A stretch of DNA of 64,000 nucleotides. It comes from Nymphaea colorata. Taxonomy: Eukaryota > Streptophyta > Magnoliopsida > Nymphaeales > Nymphaeaceae. Position numbers and translations under genes: made by a program. Positions 12,190-27,310 of this stretch are shown here, one piece after another; position 1 is the stretch's first letter, and each line of letters begins with the position of its first letter. The stretch covers positions 12,786,571 through 12,850,570 of the forward strand of contig NC_045138.2 in the NCBI RefSeq assembly GCF_008831285.2. The letters are read 5' to 3'. The notes beneath the pieces are model-generated. The model was not told where the DNA came from. It made no database searches and saw only the letters and a program-made list of their open reading frames with translations.

Positions 12190-12790
12190 AGTATTATTTG
12201 AGTCTCCCATGTAGTCTCTCCTTTGTCAACAACAAAAGTCTAACTGAAATTCTTCCTGAAATTGAAAATCTCCAAAGTATATGAGCCAAGTGGAAACCTT
12301 TTATCTGGACTCTTAGTTATAAAATGTGCCCATGTGCATGGAACATCCATTCCTTTTAAAGTGACATGTACCTCCTTTCAGCTTCATTTAGATCACTCTC
12401 TACACCAACCAACTGTACATTATCCCTGCTCATAAACAGCTCCTGCACCTTGAATATAAATTATTATTTTTTTATGGTTGTTCCTCTATTATGAATGAAC
12501 CCCCAATCTCAAACCACCTATCTTCATTAACCTCAACTTGGCCCCCGTTTATCCATTGGTTCTTTACATCGAAAGCAATATTGTCAGGACCATTTGCATT
12601 TGAACCAACACATACTCATGCAGACGCTTGGTAAGTAAAGAGCAGTTTTACTTCATCAGTAACAAGTTCATGCGCTCATACAGATTCCCTTGTCATGGAA
12701 GGAAGCAAGTGGGGTGTACTTGTAGATATAGTTAATGTCCATGGGCCAAGCGAGAACCATCCATTCAAAGCCATTAGACAAATTGTTATT
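12190..12790 (-). pseudogene. GH10 endo-1,4-beta-xylanase gene fragment (XYN1-like), internally deleted
   Basis: Minus strand. From 12770 leftwards the translation follows the last carbohydrate-binding module (CBM22) of plant GH10 xylanases: NGWFSLGPWTLTIST, TPHLLPSMTRESV, LLFTYQASA, QWINGGQVEVNEDRW and FEIGGSF, ending in IIIYIQG. It then jumps at about 12440 to the extreme end of the GH10 catalytic domain: ELFMSRDNVQLV, then KEWMFHAHGH and TFVVDKGETTW. The central catalytic domain with its two glutamates is absent. Stops replace residues near the CBM22 motifs (after RESV and after QASA) and in the GH10 tail. Intact relatives are extracellular enzymes that modify wall xylan; this copy cannot function. 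It may have been captured by a transposon, or be the relic of a deleted duplicate. Confidence 0.8.
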
Positions 12791-13369
12791 TTCATGATAT
12801 GTTTACTCCATAAGCGAGGTTTTGAAAGAGGACAGGTAAGTCATATAAATCATTTTGCGTCTAAAAGAAGCCTCGCCCTCTATCTACGTGTATGATGAAA
12901 TGGCCCCTCATTACACATTTACTAACTCATATAGCATATTATAATGTGGATGACAAAATAAAATATTTACAATGGAAAAAAATAAAAAATGCACACAAAA
13001 CCAATAGAGCACCTCAAATCCCCCCCTGGCTGGCAAACATGAACATGATCATCAAGGAAATCAACACCCGGGTCAGACAACCGCAAGCACTAGACGACTT
13101 GTAAAAAGAAAAGAAAACTTCTTTTTCAACTTAACCAACCTCAGACTTGATGCCTTGGTGTTGCAACAAGGGAAAAAATTTGCCACCAACTTTCATGAAA
13201 ATGCAAAAGCAAAGACAAAGAAGGAATTCATGGTTACCTTCCAATGTAAAGAAAAGTAGGCAAGGATTTTGGAGATCTAAAGCCCCTGACAAGAAAAGAG
13301 TTGTTATCAATGCCAGAAAAATGTCAATAAAAATAAACAAAATGACGTTTTCTTATGAACGGCAATAAA
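12791..13369. other. No gene recognised
   Basis: The short frames here show no conserved domain. The part next to 12790 could be intron or upstream sequence of the xylanase fragment (which reads on the minus strand), but no further exon was recognised. Confidence 0.35.
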
Positions 13370-14125
13370 AAATAATATCGTTGATACTTTTATTGACGTT
13401 TCCGCACTCCATTAGTAAAAAATAACTTCTATTGATCTGTCAGATTAAATATCACTGAAAATCGGTTTTGATGTTTTATGTTTGTTCCCTTTATTGAAGC
13501 AAAAAGCGCATCACCAACACTTTACGGGCAACGTCACTGAAAATCATCACCACAAGAAACGACACTGAAAACCAAAGAAAGGTAAGGTTTTTATTGATGT
13601 TTTAGAGAAAATGCCACTAAAAATTGAATACCTTTAGTAACGTTTACTACTGAAGACAAATGAAAAAGAACTTCTCCACTGACGCGTTGTGGAAAAACAT
13701 CACAACAAACTTCTACATGCCTTTTGTTGATGTTTCATAGGAGACGTCAGTAAATGATTGACCCTTTATTGACATTTACTTCACATCATTGAAAGTTTTC
13801 ACTGCAGTAGACCTATACCGGTGAATAGTCTCACGCTGTAGCCTTCTTCATATCCACCAAAAAGGAATAATGAACTCTCAGTGATGTGGATCCATTCTCG
13901 TCAATATAGTCTCACACCTTTACTGACAGTTGGCAAGTATCGTGAATAATTATTGATCTTCACTCACGTTCTTAACGTGTTATTGTTTTCAGTTCAATAA
14001 ACCTAATACCGGTAACTGATTTCACCGTTATAGGAAAAACAATATAGAAGCAATGACGGCATCCACTACGATTTCCTTTTACTAACATTTAGATGGAACG
14101 TCAGTAAAGATAAATATTTACTTTC
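13370..14125. repeat. Short inverted-motif field, CACTA-like subterminal region
   Basis: About fourteen variants of a motif like ACGTCACTGAAAA, or its complement TTTATTGACGTTT, occur in both orientations, for example at 13391, 13451, 13532, 13592, 13744, 13768 and 14095. A TTTTCACTGCAGTAG string lies at 13796. Dense, short, bidirectional motif copies are typical of the subterminal regions of plant CACTA (En/Spm) transposons. No terminal CACTA sequence or target duplication was found, so the class is inferred. Confidence 0.4.
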
Positions 14126-15033
14126 CAATTTTTTCCTTTTGATCCCTTATCATTTTTTTGTTGCTCCTCGTGGTATCAAGATGTCAATGTGTCCGAATAT
14201 CTTATATGTTTCTCTAGGAAAAGTAAATACCTATTCTTTTTTTTTTTTTTTTTTTTTGTAGGTAGACACAAGAGAGAGGCCTCTGTATAGGCTAAGGGCC
14301 TCCTTCCGGACAGAAAGATTGAGAGAGACTTGCATATGCCTGATCGGACAGTAAAAACTGTGCGCGTGGATGGGAAGAATTTGTTGTGCATGGAAGGTTC
14401 TATGTTTGCAGGGGAAGAAGATGTTGTTTGTGTAACAAGAGATGCAATACAATTTCTTCATTTCCTCATTTTCTAAGGGGCATATGAGTTGTTGTGAACA
14501 GCTTTCCACACTTTCCTTCCAAATCTCTTCAATTTTAAACGAATTCTAAAGAAAAACATTTCCCATTTTCTTTCCTTTCACTTTCTTTTTTCTTCCCATC
14601 CAATTCAAACAGCCTTCTACATAATCCTTTCACTTTCTTCCTCACTTTTCCTCCATTGAAACTCACACCCCTCTCCAGGCCCTTTTCTACCCCTTCCATC
14701 CCTTTTTCACTCATCCAAACAGTGTAGGAAAAGAACAAGTGGCAATTGAATAGTTCCCGAGCTTTGCAATGGAGGAGGGAGAAAAAAAAAATTCGGTATT
14801 TAAGCTAAGGTCTAAGGGTCTTCGCGTACTTTTTCATGATATTTTAACGTCTTTTGCAATATAGTTTAAGGTTGAGCGGCTTTTTTATAATTTTACACTT
14901 TTCCTTTTTTTTTTCTCTCTCTCTCTGAGAGGGGTTAGGGTCTGGAACTGGAAGGCGAGTGCCTACAAGGTGGGAGTTGGGGGTCCTCTCCTCCTTGGGA
15001 AGCCACATCTGGTGCTAGGAGAAGGGTGGAGAA
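14126..15033. other. Intergenic region and likely promoter/5' UTR of NDUFS8
   Basis: It contains a T run near 14238-14258 and pyrimidine-rich DNA at 14500-14720. The base composition then changes to GC-rich from about 14930, with CTCTCTCT followed by GAGAGGGGTTAGGGTCTGG. This GC-rich stretch leads into the start codon and is probably the 5' UTR. No TATA box can be assigned with confidence. Confidence 0.4.
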
Positions 15034-21310
<6,277 letters not shown>

Positions 21311-21362
21311 GAAGGCAGTTAAATGTTTTTGCCTGCTGCTTAAGTGGATGGATGAAACATGA

Positions 21363-21368
21363 AATAAA
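21363..21368 (+). terminator. Candidate poly(A) signal of NDUFS8
   Basis: AATAAA lies 53 bases after the stop codon. A second AATAAA is at 21509-21514. Either could set the 3' end; the sequence alone does not choose. Confidence 0.45.
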
Positions 21369-21514
21369 AGTTCCGATCTGAAGAGGGTATCTTTTGATGA
21401 CTTTGTCTATTTTTGTTTCTTGTATCAGAATTCAAATCCATTGTAACTTCGTCCCTCCTTCCCTTGTTTATCTCGCTTCTGTTCGCTAACGTTTGACATC
21501 TATTGAAGAATAAA

Positions 21515-22828
21515 CTTTGATGCAAGCTGTGGCCTTGATGCTTGCGTATCTAGATTCCCTTAATCTCATCTCCCATTGGGTTCACGTTAAATCATCCAAG
21601 TGACATTTTAGATCCCACCTTGTAGTAAAGCCTAAACCCCTGGCTTAAGTTACTAGCGCCCACAGATATACTGTCTGATATCCGCCGGCATCAGTCCTTG
21701 ATTACAAATTGGAACCTCATTTCTTGAAACTGGCGTCTTAAATAATATATCGCTTCACATTTAATTGGTAATTTAAGGGTGGATCTTTAAACCAAAACTT
21801 TGGTTTTTTTAGTCAGAGGAACACAGGTCTAAACTTAAGCCTAGGCCCTTGGACTTGTAGTTTAAGCAAGGTGACTTCATTAATTCCATTGAATGGACGT
21901 GAACTACTCCTCCATGAATTCTATTCTGACTGCAGGTCTACCTAGGTTGGATGATCTTTATGGGTCGCTTGGCAATGGTAACACATTGTTATTATCTTAT
22001 AAATTTGTCTTAAAAATATAACAGATTCATTGCACATTTGTAATAGTTTTTATGAATTTGCATAAGTTTTTGCATTAGGTTTATGGAATAGTAACTGAAT
22101 GTTAATGTTTTTTTAGTCCCAGCGAGTTTGCCACAAAACGGGTTGTGGTGCTGGACGGTCAAAACAATCCGGCCACTGCCGGCGGCAAGATGGTCAGAAC
22201 TAGTAGCTCATCATGCTGGTGCCAGTCCGGCCATTTTTCTGCCAGCTACTGACGGGAACAGCCATCTGGTTTGGCCCTTTCCTCGTTATGCCATGTTCCA
22301 GTTACTGAGGCCAGAAAATGGGCCGTAACAGGCTACCCAAGAACAGCGGCCTTGTTGGTCCATCTTCACTAGCCGCCGGAAAATGTGTAGCCTTTTCTTT
22401 CAAAAGCATTTCAGCCAGCTTCTCGGCGAATCAGCAATAGAGAAATGCGGGTTCGGTCATACAAGATAGGTAGGTGACCATAGCTGAGACATTTTCTGGC
22501 TGATACATGACCAAAAAATGACCACCATGCATCCCTTTAAACAAGTTTTTCAACTGTTTTCTTTGCCAAATTCTATTCCGGCAGCCAAACAAATATGAAA
22601 AGCCTAGGTAGAAAGACGGGTCCTTTTCCTCCCTTGCTATCCGATCAAATGCGGCGCCACATGCTGGCATTTGGCCACCCAATCCCACAAATTTTAGTTA
22701 TTTTTTATATTGGTGGTTTTCAATAATTAATTTATTCATATGTTCTCTGCCTTCTAATTATTTGTCAAGTGCTCTTTCATTCATTTTATTATGTCTAAGA
22801 CGTTTTCTGTACGAGTGCCTATTGGCAA

Positions 22829-22831
<3 letters not shown>
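21515..22831. other. Intergenic, no gene recognised
   Basis: Non-repetitive DNA with a moderately GC-rich stretch at 22120-22690 (several GGCC and CCGG words). No open frame there shows a recognisable domain on either strand. It may be an old repeat; no terminal repeats were found. Confidence 0.35.

Positions 22832-22875
<44 letters not shown>
22832..22875. repeat. (TA)22 microsatellite
   Basis: This is a pure TA dinucleotide array. Confidence 0.95.
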
Positions 22876-22877
<2 letters not shown>

Positions 22878-24473
22878 CCCCGTGCGTTCCAAGATCTAGA
22901 AAAATATAAGGCTACTTAGAGTTCCCTTCCCCTCTTTTTATCTTTCTTTATATATATGTATAAGAAAATAGATAGCCTCCAGGTTATCATATACCAAATT
23001 TCATGAAAATTAATCATCTAAGCTATTGATTGTAAGGAGATTAAATAATGAAAATTAAGTTGAAGACAGAATTTCACTTGAAGAAATTCGCTGGTTTCCT
23101 TCTTTCTCTCTCTAACTCTCTCTTCCATTGAAGGGTAATTTGGACTTTTTAAAAATAGCTTGGCTTTTATATTTACAACTTAATCATTATCGTCTTAATA
23201 ACAGTGCTTAAAAAAACTCATTTGTTTCTTTTTTTTTCTCTTTAACTCTCCCCTCCTTTAAAAAGTACTTTAGTCTCTTAAAAAACTTCTTTGCTTTTAT
23301 ATTTACAACTTAATTTATGCAGTCTGATCTCATTGACATTGTAATAACAACTCATATTAAAGATATCTCTTCATTTCTTTCTTGCTCTTTCTCTTACACT
23401 CCCCTTCCTCTGTGGTATCTCTAAACCCTTGTGCCGTTTTTGTGTGGTCCCTGGTTGCAAAACTGCACCCTTCCATCGTTGCTACCGTTTTTGTGTGGTC
23501 CTTGGTTGCAAAACTGCACCCTTCCATCGTTGCTTCCTTGCTAAGGTCGAGTTTCCGGTCTTGGGGCCAGTGAGGACTGCAAACCACTGCCGGTGTGTGG
23601 TCATTTTTCAACAAGAGGGACGAATTCATCCTCTTCTTTACTTTAGAAGGAGGTCTATGTTGCAGGTAACGGTTAGTGGTGGAGCTACATATCGGCTGAT
23701 GTGGTCAGTTGCCCACACAAACTCCTCAATTTTCTTTTATTTTTACATTAAAGTCTTTTAATATTTACTTTTGTTATATATTATGTAAGTGCCATTTCAA
23801 GTATAAGAACTGTTTTAAGATTTTTTTTTTTAACTCAGATGAACAGAGCACCTTTTCTCATTCTAGATCTCTTCAAGCTGCTTTTTCAGAACAGCTACAT
23901 GTGGGTTCTGATATGTACCATTATTCGTGAGGCTGGGGTTTGGCGGCCAAGTGCGAAGTCAAGGAGGAGCTTGCATGGGCCCTGACCTGACCTTAATTTT
24001 TTCTTTTAAGAATTTTACATATAAATTTTAAAAATTTTACTTATTCTATATAAAATTTTTGAAAAATAATATTTTTATCCTTATCAAAATTTAAAAGCTT
24101 TAATTTGATCCATGAAAAAAGCTTTTGCTCCTGCTGGCGGCGGTCATGAGAAACTTCTTCTTCTTTTTTTGGTTTGTATAATAGTAAATATTTATTTCTG
24201 TTGTTATTTGATGTGCTATATTGCCTCTTTCCTATGTAAAATCGGTTAAATGTCGTCAAAATTTTTATGGGTCTCTCCTTCTAGCCTTTCCCAGACCGTT
24301 CAACTGTGTGGGAGTCGCCAGCTGAGGAGAGCGGAATGGGGTTCTATCACTTGGCCACAATTGGCCGAGGTGCTCTTTTCCAGAGAGCAGCTCGGCCAAA
24401 GCACTCTCAGCAAGGGTGCTCGGCAACGTCTGGCCGAGGCTGTCTCATGAATAATTAACAAGTCGCTTGGAGG
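22876..24473. other. Intergenic, no gene recognised
   Basis: AT-rich DNA with a small tandem duplication (23434-23535). A GC-rich patch at about 24280-24450 holds repeated GGCCGAGG/CTCGGCC words. No gene is supported. It ends at the insertion site of element C. Confidence 0.35.
23434..23535. repeat. 51-bp tandem duplication
   Basis: Two adjacent 51-bp copies each start CCGTTTTTGTGTGGTCC and differ at only a few positions. The period is divisible by three, which makes a repeated 17-residue frame, but no gene model supports translation. Confidence 0.85.
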
Positions 24474-24891
24474 TGTTCCCCTGAGTCAGGGTTATACAGT
24501 CTTTGCTTTTGTTTTAGTTGATTTCCTTTGTGTATGTTTGGGCCTTGGTGTAAGCTTGAGTGTTCATTTGCGTAGGAGCACCCTCCCAAGGTCCTTTGCA
24601 AGTGTATAGATTGGGGTTCCTAGCGTTGGTTGGTCGGCTTGAAAACTTTGTAAGTGGCTTCGGCCAACCTTTGTAAGTAAAGTGAAAAGCTTACTTGCTT
24701 CCCTCGTGATGTACTCATCTTGTTAAAGTGAATATATTGCGAGTTTTCTTTCGACACTCTTGTGTATTTTGTGTCTTTGTTTTCGAGAAAGTGTTCAAGT
24801 GATCTGCGCCCACTTGAACGAAGGCGAAGACTTGTGGCTTACTGGCGAGAGTTTGCCGCGCCGCACGGGCTGAAGGAGTCGTCCCGTGACA
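24474..24891 (+). repeat. 5' LTR of element C
   Basis: It opens TGTTCCCCTGAGTCAGGG, closes CCGTGACA and is followed by the PBS. Its 5' neighbour is the target duplication GGAGG. Confidence 0.92.
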
Positions 24892-24893
24892 AC

Positions 24894-24906
24894 TGGTATC
24901 AGAGCT
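24894..24906 (+). other. Primer binding site of element C
   Basis: TGGTATCAGAGCT, complementary to the 3' end of initiator tRNA-Met, lies two bases after the LTR. Confidence 0.9.
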
Positions 24907-24987
24907 CAGATTCAGGTCAATCTGGGGAAGCGATTGGAGAGTCGGTGTAGATCGTCGCGCCGACTAGCTGCCGTTGAAGAAGGAGCC

Positions 24988-26865
24988 ATGACATCATCAT
25001 ATAATCTGCGAGGTGCCAAAGGCAAGGAACTGGCCCGTCCAGAGGAGGCGAGCCCAAGCCGTGGCCAGGGAAACCTGGAAGATACGGTGAACAGGTTGGT
25101 CGCAGATGTGGCCACCCATGAGGAAGCCCTCGGCTTTGCCGCCGAGACCTTTGAGGGATTCAAGGAGGAGATGAAGTTGATGCGAGAACAGATGGCCGAG
25201 TCAGTGGCCTTGAACCGTTCACTCTCCGACTTGGTGAAGACCTTGCAGGACGAAGTTACTGAACTTCGGGCTTCAAATCAGAGACTGCTACGTATTAGCT
25301 CATCCAGCAGTAGCCATGAGAGGACCAGTAGGGTCGACGTTCAACGTCCGGTGAAGTACAGTGGTAGCCGGGATGCGAGGGCGATCGACAACTTTCTGTT
25401 TCAAGTGGACTACTACCTGGACTTGCAAAACGTAGTAGAGGAGGACTTGAAGATCAAGACCGCAGTGATGTTGTTAGAGGGAGATGCTGTGGCTTGGTGG
25501 AGGCGAAAGATATTTGATGTTGAGAATGGCGATTGCACGATTGCTACCTTTGACGACTTCCGTAAACAGCTGAAGGGGTACTTCATGCCCGTAGATGCCA
25601 AGAGACAGACTTACCGGATGGTGGCGAACCTGAGACAGACAGATTCCTTGCGGGAATATGTTAGAGCCTATCAAAAGCTCATGTTGGATGAACATAAGAT
25701 GCCAGAAAAGGATAAGCTTAACTGGTTCATCATAGGGCTCCAATCTTGAGCCCAAGCCGATGTGGAGAGATCAGACCCGAAGACTTTGAAGCAAGCATAT
25801 GTGGCAGCCGAGCGCTTGACAGATACCCAACGCAAAAGCTACACTGAGACCTTCAAGCCTACGAGGGAGTCTGACCACAACGGTAAGGAGGAGCGACGAG
25901 ACAGAAGTGGATCGTCATTTCAGAGGCAAACTGGGGGAAGACAATTCTTTTGTAGGGATTACAATGGGCTACCAAGAGAAGTTACTTGTTGGGTTTGTGG
26001 GGAAAGGCATGAGGCACGCGTCTGCCCAAAGCGAGTAAGGCCGACAAGGCAGGCCAATGCTGCGAGGGCTACAGAGGCAAGCACTTCAAGGTCATCTGCC
26101 AATGCGCTACAAGGTGGAGATGTGAAAGAGTCCAAAATTAGGGCACTTAAACTTCTTCACGCCTTGACAAAAGAAGAGGAAACGAAGGTGACAACGACAC
26201 CTTCAACGGAGCTCATGTGCATAGAGATTCTGGTGAACGGAAAACTTACCATCGCCATGGTAGACACGAGAGCCACGTACAATTTTATTTTGGAGAAGGA
26301 AGTCGGTAGATTGGGCCTTACCCGAGGAAAGGAAGAGTCACGCGTGAAGGCAGTGAACTCAGAGGCAAGACCGATCTACGCCATAGTCCGAGATGCAGTT
26401 GTGAAGATTGAGGGTTGGTCGAGTAGGTCCAACTTCTCGGTGGTTCAGACAGATGATTTCCAGATGATTATAGGCATGGAGTTCTTCTGCGCATCAAAGA
26501 TGGTACCGATGCTGCACTTACGCAGTGTAAGTATCATGGACGAGAGACACCCTTGCATGGTCCCAGCCGTCCCAACAAGGAAGGATAAAGGAAAGGCCGT
26601 GGTAGTATCTACTCTTCAACAAAGGCAGGGCATAGACTCTAACAGAAGCCTTCCGGAACGAGACCTCACCGTGCAGCGAGTATCGCAGACCAAACAAGCA
26701 ACAGATCGACGGGTGGAGAAGATTCTTCGGCAAAAAGCAAACTCTCGAGAGGAGCCGAAGAAATACCAAGTAAAGTGGATAGGCGAGCAAGACCCAACGT
26801 GGGAGTATGCGTTTTGCATGAAGCAGTGCTACCCGTTGGACGTGAAGACCTATCACAGCAGATAG
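24988..26865 (+). pseudogene. Element C Gag-protease-chromodomain reading frame with one stop
   Basis: One frame of 626 codons runs from ATG 24988 to TAG 26865, broken only by TGA at 25747 after WFIIGLQS. The N-terminal part has a coiled-coil-like region, then the Gag domain (NFLFQVDYYLDL, GDAVAWWRRK). The zinc knuckle at about 25990 reads CWVCGERHEARVCP (CX2CX3HX4C). The protease site at about 26260 reads VDTRATYNF, where DTG is expected, so Gly is Arg and activity is doubtful. The frame then passes without interruption into the polyprotein tail (NRSLPERD) and a chromodomain with KKYQVKWIGEQDPTWEY. RT, RNase H and integrase are deleted in frame. Gag would package RNA; the chromodomain normally sits at the end of integrase and binds chromatin. 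A read-through product is conceivable but not shown. Confidence 0.88.
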
Positions 26866-26906
26866 CGCCGAGGACGGCGCTTGTTTTGAAGGGGCGGAGG
26901 GGAGCC

Positions 26907-27305
26907 TGTTCCCCTGAGTCAGGGTTGTACAGTCTTTGCTTTTGTTTTAGTTGATTTCCTTTGTGTATGTTTGGGCATTGGTGTAAGCTTGAGTGTTCAT
27001 CTGCGTAGGAGCACCCTCCCAATGTCATTTGCAAGTATATAGATTGGGGTTCCTAACTTTGGTTGGTCGGCTTGAAAACTTTGTAAGTAGTTTCGGCCAA
27101 CTTTGTAAGTAAAGTGAAAAGCTTACTTGCTTCCCTCGTGATGTACTCATCTTGTTAAAGTGAATATATTGCGAGTTTTCTTTCGACACTCTTGTATATT
27201 TTGTGTCTTTGTTTTTGAGAACTGCGCTCACTTAAAAAAAAGTGAAGGCTTGCGACTTACTACTCACGAGAGCGCCGCACGGGTCGAAGGAGTCGGCCGG
27301 TGACA
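26907..27305 (+). repeat. 3' LTR of element C
   Basis: It is preceded by the purine tract GAAGGGGCGGAGGGGAGCC and opens TGTTCCCC. It ends GTGACA just before the second GGAGG. Compared with the 5' LTR it has an 11-bp deletion and rearranged bases near 27225-27265. Confidence 0.92.
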
Positions 27306-27310
27306 GGAGG

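Larger units (their letters stand above)
24474..27305 (+). mobile_element. Deletion-derivative chromovirus with intact ends (element C)
   Basis: Complete LTRs (24474-24891 and 26907-27305), PBS, PPT and a perfect 5-bp target duplication GGAGG (24469-24473 and 27306-27310). The internal part is only about 2 kb because RT, RNase H and integrase are missing. The two LTRs differ by roughly a dozen substitutions in their first 300 bp, plus indels near the end, so the insertion is not recent. Element B at 8959-11272 belongs to the same family and retains the part deleted here. Such Gag-bearing non-autonomous elements depend on enzymes of full-length relatives. Confidence 0.92.

Noticed and set aside
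14937-14950. GGGTTAGGGTC as a telo-box promoter element of NDUFS8
   Set aside because: It only partly matches the AAACCCTAA consensus and occurs once; not enough to call a regulatory site.
24894-24906. Possible tRNA-Met fragment at element C
   Set aside because: It is a primer binding site two bases from an LTR end, not a tRNA gene.
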